Source: Hymenobacter canadensis (lineage in GTDB: Bacteria > Bacteroidota > Bacteroidia > Cytophagales > Hymenobacteraceae). From it: a stretch of DNA of 64,000 bases. This document shows, piece by piece, positions 24,367 to 33,364 of this stretch. The notes under the pieces were generated by a model. That model had not been told where the DNA came from, searched no databases, and saw nothing but the letters and a program-made list of their open reading frames with translations. Within the stretch, counting starts at the first letter, position 1. The number at the start of each line of letters is the position of its first letter. The translations under genes and the position numbers were made by a program. Location: the NCBI RefSeq assembly GCF_027359925.1, contig NZ_CP114767.1:3472001-3536000 (forward strand), in the 5' to 3' direction.

Positions 24367-24843
24367 ATGCACCTCTACCTCCGTACCCACGTTGCCGCCG
24401 CGCCTGCCCAAGTATGGCAGGGCTTTACCCGTGACCTGTTTCTGGCCCTAGCGCCGCCGTTTCCGCCGTTCCGGCTGCTGCGCTTCGATGGCTGCCACCG
24501 CGGCGACGAGGTGCACATTGAGTTGGGTGCCGGGCCCGCCCGCTTCCGCTGGACGTCGCTCATCACCGACCACGGCACCACCCCCGATGGCACCTATTTC
24601 TTTGTGGATGAGGGCCGTCAATTGCCGCCGCCGCTACGCTACTGGCAGCACCGGCACCTGATGCAGCCCGCCCCGGATGGCGGCTGCTACATCATCGAAG
24701 ACCTGGAATTCACGAGTGGCTCGAAGCTGCTGGACCGGCTGCTGTGGCCGGCCATGTGGGCGCAGTTTGCGTGGCGGAAACCTATCTACCGGCGCTGGTT
24801 TGGACGGCCCGCCAAGGTGCCGGCTGTTCTGCCGGCCGGTTGA
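24367..24843 (+). CDS. SRPBCC-like small protein
   Basis: 158 residues. The N-terminus MHLYLRTHVAAAPAQVWQGF resembles the first strand and helix of SRPBCC (START-like) ligand-binding proteins (xxTxVxAPxxxVW), and TYFFVDEGRQLPPPLRYWQHRHL followed by CYIIEDLEF fits the family's later strands. Such proteins bind hydrophobic ligands or act as small hydrolases/cyclases. The protein is small and there is no clear ligand clue. It lies behind the palindrome at 24312-24335, so it may be specifically regulated. Confidence 0.7.
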   Translation: MHLYLRTHVAAAPAQVWQGFTRDLFLALAPPFPPFRLLRFDGCHRGDEVHIELGAGPARFRWTSLITDHGTTPDGTYFFVDEGRQLPPPLRYWQHRHLMQPAPDGGCYIIEDLEFTSGSKLLDRLLWPAMWAQFAWRKPIYRRWFGRPAKVPAVLPAG

Positions 24844-24925
24844 GGCAGCGCGCCGGCCGCTACTGCCGTATACGGCCCAGGCTTTCGGCGTACTTCGCGT
24901 CGGAACCGGCTTTCTCCCCTCGTCT

Positions 24926-25483
24926 ATGCACACCACTACTTCTGCTTCCCCGGCTTCCCTGCGGCTGTTTTTTCGTTTGTTGAGCGCGCTGCTGCTGTTA
25001 GGAGCCACGGCCAGCTGCAGCAGCAGCCAGTCGGCCTTCCGGTTTCGGCCCGCGTCTTCCGAACGGGTGCCAGCGTCTGTAGCAGTTGTTTCTGCAGAAC
25101 CTGAAGCGGCGGTGCCACCACCTGCAACACCGGTTGCCGCGCCATCCTTGCAGCCGCAAACGCATACGGTTACCATCGTCCGGCCCCGCCACCTGCGGCG
25201 TTTGGCGCGGCCGGTGGCGGCGTTAGCGCGCCGGCCGACGGCTTCTGCCGCCCAGGCAGTTACCAGGCACCAGGCAGCGGCGGCACCAGCTAAAGTCCGA
25301 CGAGCGTTTGCGCCACAACGGCCCGCTGAGGTGGGGCTGGGCACTACGGTACTGGGCGTGCTGGGCCTGATTGTATTGCCGCTTTCGCTGCTGGGGCTGC
25401 TGATCTGGGGCGGGCCGGTGTGGCTGGTGCTGGCTGGGCTGGCGGCGCTGGCGGTGCTGGTTGCCTATATCGACCCTTTCTAA
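24926..25483 (+). CDS. Lipoprotein with C-terminal membrane helices, function unknown
   Basis: 185 residues from the ATG at 24926. A lipoprotein signal (LLSALLLLGATASC, lipid Cys about residue 31) is followed by a low-complexity Ala/Pro/Val/Arg-rich middle part and two closely spaced hydrophobic segments (VLGVLGLIVLPLSLLGLLI and VWLVLAGLAALAVLVAYI). The combination of lipid anchor, disordered linker and paired helices is common in short Bacteroidota proteins of unknown function. No family or partner recognised. Confidence 0.7.
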   Translation: MHTTTSASPASLRLFFRLLSALLLLGATASCSSSQSAFRFRPASSERVPASVAVVSAEPEAAVPPPATPVAAPSLQPQTHTVTIVRPRHLRRLARPVAALARRPTASAAQAVTRHQAAAAPAKVRRAFAPQRPAEVGLGTTVLGVLGLIVLPLSLLGLLIWGGPVWLVLAGLAALAVLVAYIDPF

Positions 25484-25574
25484 TGGCAGCCACGCTGACA
25501 GACTGCTGAAGGGAGCATCTGGCTGGCCCGGGGTTAAAATCAGGCCCCGGCAATTCATCCTCGGCGGGTTAGGC

Positions 25575-25582
25575 TACCTTTG
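25575..25582 (+). promoter_or_regulatory. Promoter -7 box of the rRNA methyltransferase gene
   Basis: TACCTTTG is an exact TAnnTTTG match. The predicted start of transcription is about 20 bases before the ATG at 25608. Confidence 0.5.
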
Positions 25583-25607
25583 CAGTCCAATTCATTTCAT
25601 TGCCCCT

Positions 25608-26798
25608 ATGACTGCTGCCATCGTCACCCTCAAACCCGGAAAAGACCAATCCCTGCGCCGCCGCCACCCGTGGGTGTTTTCGGGCGCTATTGGCCGCATG
25701 CAGGGCGAAGTGACCGAAGGCGAAGTGGTGACGGTGCAGGCTCCCAACGGCGAAGTACTGGGAGTGGGCCATTACGCCCCCGGCTCCATTGCCGTGCGCA
25801 TGCTCGATTTCGGCCCCAATGCCCAGCTGCCCGACGCGGCCTTTTGGGAAGCCCGCCTGCGCAACGCCTACCAGCTGCGCCAGGGTCTGGGCCTGACGGG
25901 CACCGGCAACACCGACGTGTACCGCCTCACCCACGCCGAGGGCGACGGCCTGCCCGGCCTCATCATCGACGTGTACGGCGACACGGCCGTGGTGCAGGCG
26001 CACAGCGCGGGCATGTACAAGGCCCGCCCGCTCATTGCGGAAGCCCTGCAGGCCGTCATTCCGGGTTTGCGCGCCATCTACGACAAGAGCGCCGAAACCG
26101 TGCCGGCCAAGGCTGCCCCGGGTGCCCAGAACGGCTACCTGTTTGGCAGCAGCAGCGGGCAGGAGCACGTGGTGCACGAAAACGGCCAGCCGTTCGCCGT
26201 GGATTGGGAAACGGGGCAGAAAACCGGCTTCTTCATTGATCAGCGCGACAACCGCAGCCTGCTGGCCCGCTACGCGCCCGGCCGCCGGGTGCTTAACACG
26301 TTCTGCTACACCGGTGGCTTCAGCTCCTACGCGCTGCAGGCCGGCGCCGAGCTGGTGCACTCCGTGGACAGCTCCAAGCGCGCCATCGAGCTGACGGAGC
26401 GCAACGCCGCCCTCACCGGCCTCGAAAGCAAGCACGCCGCCTACGCCGAGGACGTGTTCAGTTTCATGAAAAACAGCCAGCAAGAATACGACCTCATCGT
26501 ACTCGATCCGCCGGCCTTCGCCAAGCACCTTTCAGCCCGCCACAACGCCCTGATGGGCTACAAGCGCCTGAACGCGGCCGGCATCCGGCAGATTGCGCCC
26601 GGGGGCTTGCTGTTCACGTTCAGCTGCTCGCAGGTGGTGAGCCCCGAGCTGTTTGAGGGCGCCGTGCTGGCCGCCGCCATCGAGGCCGGCCGGCCGGCCC
26701 GCATCCTGCACCGCCTCACCCAGCCCGCCGACCACCCCGTAAGCCTTTTCCACCCCGAAGGCGCTTATCTGAAAGGTTTGGTGCTGGCCGTGGAGTAG
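25608..26798 (+). CDS. Class I SAM-dependent rRNA cytosine methyltransferase (RlmI family)
   Basis: 396 residues. An N-terminal PUA-like domain (LKPGKDQSLRRRHPWVFSGAI...) precedes an EEHEE linker and a Rossmann methyltransferase with motif I VLNTFCYTGGFSSYAL and catalytic-type motif LIVLDPPAFAK. A conserved Cys in FTFSCSQVV fits the family's 5-methylcytosine mechanism. RlmI methylates C1962 of 23S rRNA; family assignment is firm, exact site is inferred. Earlier in-frame Met codons are upstream of the promoter box, so the ATG at 25608 is preferred. Confidence 0.9.
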   Translation: MTAAIVTLKPGKDQSLRRRHPWVFSGAIGRMQGEVTEGEVVTVQAPNGEVLGVGHYAPGSIAVRMLDFGPNAQLPDAAFWEARLRNAYQLRQGLGLTGTGNTDVYRLTHAEGDGLPGLIIDVYGDTAVVQAHSAGMYKARPLIAEALQAVIPGLRAIYDKSAETVPAKAAPGAQNGYLFGSSSGQEHVVHENGQPFAVDWETGQKTGFFIDQRDNRSLLARYAPGRRVLNTFCYTGGFSSYALQAGAELVHSVDSSKRAIELTERNAALTGLESKHAAYAEDVFSFMKNSQQEYDLIVLDPPAFAKHLSARHNALMGYKRLNAAGIRQIAPGGLLFTFSCSQVVSPELFEGAVLAAAIEAGRPARILHRLTQPADHPVSLFHPEGAYLKGLVLAVE

Positions 26799-26904
26799 CC
26801 GGTAGTTCCGGTCCGGCAGCAGCTGGAAGCCGTTGGGCCAGTTGAAGCCTGAGTAAGGGTGCTAAGCCGCTCAACAACTAATCCTGAGTGAGAAAGTAAG
26901 TTGT

Positions 26905-27354
26905 ATGCCGGACACTGAGTTCAGTCCCTGGTACTTCTCCAACGACGTAAGCCACCTGTGTTCAATTGATGGTTCACAGCGCTTGGAATATGGCGAGTTG
27001 TATGAGAAGTGCCAGGGTGGGCCACTCAGCGGCCGCTGCTTCTGGTTTACCCAAAGTAACCAGCGCGTGCCGTTACCAGGCTTTTTCGGTGGCCCGCCCG
27101 TGTGGGATTCTGCAGGGCATCGGGTAGCCCTACCAATGTGGAATCGGGCTTCGCTAGTAGGCTCTGCCCAGCATCTGGCAGTACTCGATACGAGGCTTCA
27201 TAAGCTGCTGGTGTTTCGGAGTGGATTCAGGGTATTGCAGTTGCAATCCTTCACTGGCCTGCTTGTAACGGGGGTTGACAGCCCAATTCACAATCCCCAC
27301 AATGTACTTTTTCATCTCGAAACTGAAGCCATAAAGCGGGTTTTCGAGTTATAG
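26905..27354 (+). CDS. Hypothetical protein, lower GC than neighbours
   Basis: 149 residues with no signal peptide and no recognised family. Composition is plausible for a folded protein (GGPPVWDSAGHRVALPMW, then a beta-rich C-terminal part LAVLDTRLHKLLVF). Base composition is less GC-rich than surrounding genes. No promoter box or ribosome site is evident, and the frame ends 26 bases before the desaturase start. It could be a genuine acquired gene or a degraded remnant; no opposite-strand frame offers a better reading. Confidence 0.5.
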   Translation: MPDTEFSPWYFSNDVSHLCSIDGSQRLEYGELYEKCQGGPLSGRCFWFTQSNQRVPLPGFFGGPPVWDSAGHRVALPMWNRASLVGSAQHLAVLDTRLHKLLVFRSGFRVLQLQSFTGLLVTGVDSPIHNPHNVLFHLETEAIKRVFEL

Positions 27355-27380
27355 CTGCGATACATTCTTCATTTCGTTCT

Positions 27381-28883
27381 GTGACCCGCCCAAACGCTTC
27401 CACTTCCGTCCCGAAAGCCGCCGCCGCCATCATCGGGGCCGGCATTGGCGGCATTGCTACGGCCGTGCGGCTGGCGGTGGCCGGGCACCGCGTCACGGTA
27501 TTTGAGGCGCAGGAGAGCTTCGGGGGCAAAATGCACCAGCTGGAGCTGCCCGGCGGCTACCGCTTCGACGGCGGCCCGTCGCTGTTTACGCTGCCCGAGC
27601 TGGTAGACGAACTGTTCACGCTGGCCGGGCGCAACCCCGCCGACTACTTCCGCTACCAGCGCCTCGACCCCATCACGCAGTACTTCTTCGCCGACGGCAC
27701 CCGCCTTACGGCCTGGGCCGACGAAGACCGGTTTGCGCAGGAAGTGGAAACGAAGCTGGGCGTGCCGGCCGCCCACGTGCGGGCTTTTCTGCACCGCAGC
27801 GGCCAGGCCTACGACGGCACGGCGGGCACGTTTCTGCAGAAGTCGCTGCACAAGGCCGGTACCTACCTCAGCCCCGAAGTGCTGAAAGCCGTGGGCGCGT
27901 TGCCGCAGCTGGGCCTGCTCAGCACCATGCACCAGCGCCACACCGCCGCCTTCCCCGACGACCCGCGGCTGGTGCAGCTCTTCGACCGGTTTGCCACCTA
28001 CAACGGCTCCGACCCCTACCAGGCGCCGGCCACCCTCAGCCTGATTCCGCACCTGGAGCACGGCCGGGGCGCCTTCTACCCCGAAGGCGGCATCTATGCC
28101 ATTGCCCAAAGCCTCGTGCGGCTGGCCGAAGAGCTGGGCGTGGAGTTCCGCTACCAGGAGCCGGTGCAGGAAATTCTGACCGAAGCAGGCCGAGTGACGG
28201 GCGTGCGTACGGCCCACGGCACATACGCATCGGGACTGGTAGTCAGCAACATGGACGTAGTGCCGACCTACCGCCGCCTGCTGCCCACGCAGCCTGCGCC
28301 GGAACGTACGCTTAGCCAGCCCCGCTCCTCATCGGCCCTCATTTTCTACTGGGGCATAGGGCGGCGCTTCCCGGAACTGGGCGTGCACAACATCTTCTTC
28401 TCCCAAGATTACAAGCGGGAGTTTGAGGCCATCTTCCGCGACAAAACCATTGCCGACGACCCTACGGTGTACGTCAACATCACGAGTGGGCACACACCCG
28501 CCGACGCGCCTGAGGGCCACGAAAACTGGTTTGTGATGGTGAACGTGCCCCACGACCAGGGCCAAGACTGGCCGGCGCTGGTGGCGCGCACCCGCGCCGC
28601 CGTGCTGGCCCGCGTGAGCAACGCGCTGGGCACCGACGTGGCCGCCCTCATCCGGGCCGAGCAGGTGTGGGACCCGCCCGGCATTGCAGCCCGCACGTCG
28701 TCGTTTGGCGGCGCGCTCTACGGCAGCTCCAGCAACAATCTGCTGGCTGCGTTTTTGCGGCACCCCAACTTCTCGCGGAAGCTGGAAGGGCTGTACTTTT
28801 GCGGTGGCTCTGTGCATCCCGGCGGTGGTATTCCGCTATGTTTGCTTTCTGCCCGCATTGTCTCTGAATTGATCAGCAAATAA
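27381..28883 (+). CDS. Carotenoid desaturase of the CrtI/CrtD family
   Basis: 500 residues. The FAD-binding start AAAIIGAGIGGIATAVRL (about residues 15-32) and the family's C-terminal signature FCGGSVHPGGGIPLCLLSARIV are both present. Such enzymes desaturate phytoene (CrtI) or introduce the 3,4 double bond in hydroxylated carotenoids (CrtD). The adjacent CruF-like gene favours CrtD (1-hydroxycarotenoid 3,4-desaturase) in synthesis of monocyclic carotenoids such as saproxanthin or flexixanthin, which colour many Hymenobacter; this is inference from context. Confidence 0.85.
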   Translation: MTRPNASTSVPKAAAAIIGAGIGGIATAVRLAVAGHRVTVFEAQESFGGKMHQLELPGGYRFDGGPSLFTLPELVDELFTLAGRNPADYFRYQRLDPITQYFFADGTRLTAWADEDRFAQEVETKLGVPAAHVRAFLHRSGQAYDGTAGTFLQKSLHKAGTYLSPEVLKAVGALPQLGLLSTMHQRHTAAFPDDPRLVQLFDRFATYNGSDPYQAPATLSLIPHLEHGRGAFYPEGGIYAIAQSLVRLAEELGVEFRYQEPVQEILTEAGRVTGVRTAHGTYASGLVVSNMDVVPTYRRLLPTQPAPERTLSQPRSSSALIFYWGIGRRFPELGVHNIFFSQDYKREFEAIFRDKTIADDPTVYVNITSGHTPADAPEGHENWFVMVNVPHDQGQDWPALVARTRAAVLARVSNALGTDVAALIRAEQVWDPPGIAARTSSFGGALYGSSSNNLLAAFLRHPNFSRKLEGLYFCGGSVHPGGGIPLCLLSARIVSELISK

Positions 28884-28981
28884 TAGTCAGGAGCAAATTT
28901 CAGGCGAATTGTGACCAGCCAAATGCGCTGGCCAGAAGCCTTGCCCCTAACTATACATTGCTCATTACTAACCGATTATAA

Positions 28982-29668
28982 ATGCCTGAATCCATTCAAC
29001 AACTCCCGGCGGAGGCGCTTGCGCAACGCGCCCTGGCCCGGCAACGCCGGGTGCGCTGGGCGCAAGGCATTCTGCTGCTGTTCCACGTCACGGGGTTTCT
29101 GGGGCTGGGCTTTTCCGAAGATCCGGCGTTTTTCCTGCAGTTCGTGCCGCTCAACCTGCTCCTGACGCTGGGGCTGCTGCTGGCGTTTCAGCCAGATAAG
29201 GGCTCTACCTTATGGTGGTTTTGCCTGGTAACCATGGCCGTGGGCTTCGGCGTGGAGGTGGTAGGCATCCGGACCGGGCTGCTGTTTGGGTCCTATGAAT
29301 ACGGGGGCACGCTGGGCCTGAAGTGGCTGGGCGTGCCGCTAATCATCGGGGCCAACTGGCTGATGCTCACCTACACGGCTGGCATTTTGGCGCGCTACTT
29401 GCCGCTGTCCGATTTTCTGCGGGCCGTAGTGGCCACACTGCTCATGGTGGGCCTCGACGCCTGCCTGGAGCCCGTGGCCGTCCGGTTCGACTTCTGGCAG
29501 TGGCGCTTCGATGTCATTCCGCTGCAGAACTTCAAGGGCTGGTTTGCCGTGTCACTCATCCTGCAGGTGTTTTTCAACCGCACGCAGTTCGATAAGCGCA
29601 ATCCGCTGGCCGCGTTTGTATACATGCTGCAGTTGCTGTTCTTCTTCGGTTTGGGGCTGCTGCGCTAA
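28982..29668 (+). CDS. cruF: Carotenoid 1,2-hydratase family membrane protein (CruF-like)
   Basis: 228 residues with seven hydrophobic helices. The conserved parts of the DUF422/CruF family are visible: FGVEVVGIRTGLLFGSYEYGGTLG and the Asp/Glu pair in GLDACLEPVAVRFDFWQW. CruF adds water across the 1',2' bond of gamma-carotene-type intermediates. It follows the CrtD-like desaturase by 98 bases on the same strand, matching the pairing known in other Bacteroidota. No other carotenoid genes are in the window. Confidence 0.85.
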   Translation: MPESIQQLPAEALAQRALARQRRVRWAQGILLLFHVTGFLGLGFSEDPAFFLQFVPLNLLLTLGLLLAFQPDKGSTLWWFCLVTMAVGFGVEVVGIRTGLLFGSYEYGGTLGLKWLGVPLIIGANWLMLTYTAGILARYLPLSDFLRAVVATLLMVGLDACLEPVAVRFDFWQWRFDVIPLQNFKGWFAVSLILQVFFNRTQFDKRNPLAAFVYMLQLLFFFGLGLLR

Positions 29669-29755
29669 AAATATTGGCACTTCGGAATACTTTTTGTTAG
29701 GCCATCCATCGTTCTGGCTTACCTTCTGTCTTTCGCCTTTTATTCCCTCCCTTCT

Positions 29756-30370
29756 ATGGAGCAAGTCGTACTCCATCAACTACTTGATAAGGCCAACCTG
29801 CTACTGCGCGACATGGGCGTGCGGCTGCTGCACGAAGAGCAGCTGGCCGTTGCACTGGACCTGACGCCCACCACGTTCCGCACTATTTTCGGAAACAAGG
29901 CAGAATTTATGCTGCAGGTTACGCGCCACAACCTGGCCCGGCAGCGCCACGAGCATGAAGAGCTGTTCGCCAACTTGGCTACTCCGGTGGAGTGCCTGCT
30001 GGCCCTGCTGCACCACAGCCTGCACGAGCTGCGTCATTCCCACCACGACTACCATGTGGTGCGGAAGCAGTTTCCGCTGGTCTGGGACACCATCCAGGAA
30101 TACACCCAGGATTATGCCTTTCCGCTACTCACACGCCTGCTGCAGGAGGGCGTCCAGGAAGGACAGTTCCGCGCCGCCCTCGACGCGCCCTTCATTGCCC
30201 GCATCATCCTGGCCCAGTTCAGCCTGGTGCTGAATGAGCAGTTTTTTCCGCCCGACCAGGTGAACCTCGGCGAAGTGTACCGCAACATCTTTTTTCCCTA
30301 CGTGCGCGGCCTCTGCACCGAGGAAGGCATGCGCCTGACGTCCCCGCACTTCGCCCGGATGTGGAGCTAG
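29756..30370 (+). CDS. TetR/AcrR-family transcriptional regulator
   Basis: 204 residues. The N-terminal helix-turn-helix region is LLRDMGVRLLHEEQLAVALDLTPTTFRTIFGNKAEF, matching the TetR pattern (helix, turn with L-x-x-T, F-x-x-K). The rest is a helical ligand-binding domain rich in His and Leu. It could control the preceding carotenoid genes, but there is an 87-base gap and no operator was identified, so this is only a suggestion from proximity. Confidence 0.82.
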   Translation: MEQVVLHQLLDKANLLLRDMGVRLLHEEQLAVALDLTPTTFRTIFGNKAEFMLQVTRHNLARQRHEHEELFANLATPVECLLALLHHSLHELRHSHHDYHVVRKQFPLVWDTIQEYTQDYAFPLLTRLLQEGVQEGQFRAALDAPFIARIILAQFSLVLNEQFFPPDQVNLGEVYRNIFFPYVRGLCTEEGMRLTSPHFARMWS

Positions 30371-30386
30371 CGGGACGGTTGCGGCC

Positions 30387-30429
30387 ATAAAAAAAGGAGC
30401 ACTGTCTATGCCAGTCCTCCTTTTTTTAT
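30387..30429. terminator. Bidirectional terminator between convergent genes
   Basis: A run of A, AGGAG..., then CTCCT and a run of seven T: stem AAAAAAAGGAG/CTCCTTTTTTT with an 18-base loop. It serves the TetR gene on the plus strand and the DUF6952-like gene on the minus strand. Confidence 0.85.
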
Positions 30430-30447
30430 GATGCAGGGTTTGGCAGC

Positions 30448-30690
30448 TTAGCTGATGGAAACCCGAACTTTTTTGGTGTACTCACGCAGGGCGTCTTTGA
30501 ACTCGGAGCCGTGGTCCTGCATGTGGTTGCGGATGAAGATGGCGGCAAACACGTGCGTCAGCTTTTCGCCTTCATCCTCACCTTCCACCTCGAAGGCGGG
30601 GGCTTGCTCTTCCAGCAGGGCCTCTTCGGCGGCTACCAGGGCCTCCAGCGTCTGCGTTTCCACGAGGCGCTTGATGACGGGCATTTTCAT
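30448..30690 (-). CDS. Small acidic protein of the DUF6952 type
   Basis: 80 residues from the ATG at 30690. The start MKMPVIKRLVET and the pattern of an acidic helical protein ending in a short basic strand (DALREYTKKVRVSIS) match small Bacteroidota proteins called DUF6952. These are typically encoded next to thioredoxin, as here: the gene begins 11 bases after the thioredoxin stop. Function unknown; a redox-related helper role is only a context-based guess. Confidence 0.75.
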   Translation of the reverse strand: MKMPVIKRLVETQTLEALVAAEEALLEEQAPAFEVEGEDEGEKLTHVFAAIFIRNHMQDHGSEFKDALREYTKKVRVSIS

Positions 30691-30701
30691 GGCAGCAGCG
30701 G

Positions 30702-31019
30702 CTAGTTGAGGCGCGAAATGAGGGCGGCTACCGCTTCCTCCTTGCTGGCAGCTACCGTATCGAGCAGCTCGCCGTTGCGAAATACGGCAAAGAAGGGCAG
30801 GTTCGTGACGCTGGCCAGCTTGCGGGCTTCGGGGCTGGTTTCGGCATTCACGTCCAGGAACTTTATGCCCTGCTCCTGCATGGCTTCGGCCATACGCTTG
30901 AACTTGGGCGAAAACAGGCGGCAGTTGCCGCACCAGTCGGCGTAGTATTTCACTACTACTTTATCGTTTGCTTCGAGGAGGTTTTGGAAATCAGCGTCGG
31001 TTGCTTTCGTAACGGGCAT
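30702..31019 (-). CDS. Thioredoxin-family protein
   Basis: 105 residues from the ATG at 31019, with no signal peptide. The active site is KYYADWCGNCRLFSPKF: CGNC in place of the classical CGPC, expected to shift redox potential. The cis-proline is in VTNLPFFAVF. A cytoplasmic disulfide reductase is likely. It forms a two-gene unit with the DUF6952-like gene. A promoter box (TACCTTTG on the minus strand, 31076-31083) lies about 57 bases before the ATG and supports this start over longer in-frame options. Confidence 0.9.
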   Translation of the reverse strand: MPVTKATDADFQNLLEANDKVVVKYYADWCGNCRLFSPKFKRMAEAMQEQGIKFLDVNAETSPEARKLASVTNLPFFAVFRNGELLDTVAASKEEAVAALISRLN

Positions 31020-31075
31020 TGCAAAGGGGTTGACAGGGAAATGGCTTTTCAGGCAAGAATGATTCTCACCTGCAG

Positions 31076-31083
31076 CAAAGGTA
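31076..31083 (-). promoter_or_regulatory. Promoter -7 box of the thioredoxin gene
   Basis: TACCTTTG on the minus strand, an exact consensus match. The 5' leader would be about 50 bases. Confidence 0.55.
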
Positions 31084-31140
31084 AAGCCCAAACCCTCGAA
31101 AAAGGTTTGCCCATTCTCATATTTCCGAGTGGCCTGCCTG

Positions 31141-32658
31141 CTAATCGCGCACCAGCCGTGTACGCATCGGCTGCCCATCCAGCGTAGTAGAAAACAGGTA
31201 TATACCCGCCGGCTGCCCAGCGGCAAACTGCGTCGGCAACCGGTTTTCGCCGGACTGCAACAGTACCCGCAACTCACTCACCTTCCGGCCAATGGCATCA
31301 TACAGAGTCAGGGTAGCGGGTTGCTGCCTGGCTACGGTCAGCAGTACCGTGTAGGAGTCGTGTGCCGGATTGGGCCATACTGCCAGGCTGGCCGGCGGCG
31401 GGGCAAAAGCTACCGTCCGGACCGGCGAATACGTGGCGGTGCCATCCGCATCAAGCTGGCGTAGGCGGTAGTATTGCAGGCTGCCGCGCCGCGCCGCGCC
31501 GGGGTCGGTGAAGCGGTAGGCGCGCGAAACAACCGTAGTGCCGAAGCCCGCCACGAAGCCTACCGGCTGGAAGGTGCGGCTATCGAGGCTGACCTCTACA
31601 TCAAAACCTCGGTTTCCATTTTCCGAGGCCGTGGCCCAGTTCAGCAGCCCATCCTGGCCTTGGGCCTGGGCCGTAAATTCACGCAGCTCTACGGGTAGCG
31701 GCGCCGCCTGGTCGGCCGAGGCGAAGATGCCGAACGTGTTCTGCGAAGCCGAGGTGAGCGTGTTTCCGCTGGTGTTTACGCTGCCTTGCGGGGCTTCGAA
31801 GCGGGTGCCGTTCCAGCGCTGCAGCCGCAGGCTGGCCTCCGTGATGCTGTTGGGGGCCGTGTTCCATTCAGCCTCCTGATAAGAGAAGGTGAGCGTGGCG
31901 GAAGGCGCCGTGGTGTAGTTGGCTGGCTGCACCACCCAGAAACGATCAAGCGCCTTGTTGGCGTCGCCCTGCAGGTTGGTGATGCCGGTAGGCAGGGGCG
32001 TATTGTTGGCCGGGGTGGGGTAGGTGGCCACTGACAGGCTACCGGTAGCACCCGTACCCGCCGTGCTGATGACGGCCGTGATGGGCAGGTCGGCAGTGGC
32101 GGTGCCCATGGGAATACTATACGTGCCGGTATTGGCCCCAATCACCCAGAGCAGGCGGCCGTAGCCCGCGGCGGGCAGAGTTTCGCTGATGAGCCGCCCC
32201 GTAGTGCGGGTGAGGGCGGTTGCCGCGCCGTTGTTCAGCGTCAGCACTTTAGAGTTGAGCTGCAGCTGCGTGGCGCCCAGCGCAAGCACGCCGCCGCTGG
32301 CACCTACTGCTTGGTCGGCCGTCAGCTGCACCGGGCCGGTAGCGCCGCTCACATCCAGCGAATGAAAGGTGGTGGCGCTGCTTCCCCCGAGCTGCTGCGT
32401 GGCGGTGCCTGTCAGTTGCACCGTGCCCGTACCCGGCGTAAGCACGCCGCTACCCGCATTATTGGTCCAGTTGCCGGTGAGCGTGAGCGTGCCGGCGTTG
32501 TCGATGGTGCCGCTGCTGCCGATGCTGATGTCGCCCACCACCGACACCTGCACCCCGGGCTGAATGCTGATCAGGGCTCCCTGGTTGGAAAGCCCCTGGC
32601 CGGCGGCGGGCAGCGTGGTGAGTAGGAAGAGGCCCCAGGGGGGTAGAGTTGGTTTCAT
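31141..32658 (-). CDS. T9SS-secreted protein with C-terminal sorting domain
   Basis: 505 residues. A signal peptide (ends LPAAGQG) is followed by repetitive beta-rich sequence of the adhesin-like kind (GTIDNAGTLTLTGNWTNNAG) up to about residue 130, then a larger domain. The C-terminal 75 residues are a typical type A type IX sorting signal: LAVWPNPAHDSYTVLL, LTLYDAIGRKVSEL and the final PAGIYLFSTT...RLVRD. The protein should cross the outer membrane by T9SS and be surface-attached or released. It is the last gene of the minus-strand cluster beginning at 35296. Function unknown. Confidence 0.9.
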   Translation of the reverse strand: MKPTLPPWGLFLLTTLPAAGQGLSNQGALISIQPGVQVSVVGDISIGSSGTIDNAGTLTLTGNWTNNAGSGVLTPGTGTVQLTGTATQQLGGSSATTFHSLDVSGATGPVQLTADQAVGASGGVLALGATQLQLNSKVLTLNNGAATALTRTTGRLISETLPAAGYGRLLWVIGANTGTYSIPMGTATADLPITAVISTAGTGATGSLSVATYPTPANNTPLPTGITNLQGDANKALDRFWVVQPANYTTAPSATLTFSYQEAEWNTAPNSITEASLRLQRWNGTRFEAPQGSVNTSGNTLTSASQNTFGIFASADQAAPLPVELREFTAQAQGQDGLLNWATASENGNRGFDVEVSLDSRTFQPVGFVAGFGTTVVSRAYRFTDPGAARRGSLQYYRLRQLDADGTATYSPVRTVAFAPPPASLAVWPNPAHDSYTVLLTVARQQPATLTLYDAIGRKVSELRVLLQSGENRLPTQFAAGQPAGIYLFSTTLDGQPMRTRLVRD

Positions 32659-32684
32659 ACTGTGAAGCGGAAAGCAGGAGTGGA

Positions 32685-33353
32685 CTACCCACGCGGCGGG
32701 ACCCCCCCCTGCAGCGCAATGCAGTAATTGACAGCCAGATAGGGCTGCAGGTTGTTGTGCGGGAGAGCCGTACCGGTGGCGCCGTTGCCCGTCGAGCCGG
32801 TGCCAGTTGGGGCATACTGGGGCTCGCCGGAGCCGTTGCTGGCCAGATATGTGTTGGCGGGCAGGTCGGTGGTACCCAGCTCCGTGCTGTAAGTCAGGTC
32901 CAGGGTATGCTGGTGCGCCGGCATTTCGGCAGTGGTCAGCGTAACCGAGCTGCTGCCACCCTGCTGGCCCAGGTCGTAGAGGCTCAGCCCCTGGCCCTGG
33001 CCAGCCCCGATGGCTACCCGCCCGTTCAGGTTGGGCAAGGCAAAATTGCTTCTGCCATCACCGCCATAGTTGGTGCCTAACAGCGAAAACAGGGCCGTAT
33101 TCTGGGAAAGGGACAGTAGCTGGCCGTTGCAGGGCGCCCAGCCACGGGGCGTGAAATTGAAGGGGAACATGGCTATTTCTCCCACAAAAGGATCCTGCCC
33201 GCCGGTAAGCGGGGCCGCCGCCGCCGGGGTAGCGCGCCCAAACAGCGCCTGCAGTGGCCCGGCCAGAAACGTGCCGGCCACCAGCCCGGACAAGCGCTTG
33301 AGTAGGCTGCGGCGTGTGGGCTGGCCCGCAGAAAGGGAAAAGGTTGTCGACAT
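32685..33353 (-). CDS. Tail-collar domain protein with Tat-like signal (1 of 3)
   Basis: 222 residues from the ATG at 33353 (an ATG three codons earlier is also possible). The N-terminus is twin-arginine-like: PTRRSLLKRLSGLVAGTFLAG, then an Ala-rich cleavage region. The mature part is a phage tail collar / microcystin-dependent-protein domain: EIAMFPFNFTPRGWAPCNGQ, LFSLLGTNYGGDGR, FALPNLNGRV, MPAHQHT and the C-terminal QPYLAVNYCIALQG. The family occurs in many bacteria outside prophages, often in threes, and its function is not established. It could fold in the cytoplasm before Tat export. Confidence 0.85.
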   Translation of the reverse strand: MSTTFSLSAGQPTRRSLLKRLSGLVAGTFLAGPLQALFGRATPAAAAPLTGGQDPFVGEIAMFPFNFTPRGWAPCNGQLLSLSQNTALFSLLGTNYGGDGRSNFALPNLNGRVAIGAGQGQGLSLYDLGQQGGSSSVTLTTAEMPAHQHTLDLTYSTELGTTDLPANTYLASNGSGEPQYAPTGTGSTGNGATGTALPHNNLQPYLAVNYCIALQGGVPPRG

Positions 33354-33364
33354 GATGGACACGG

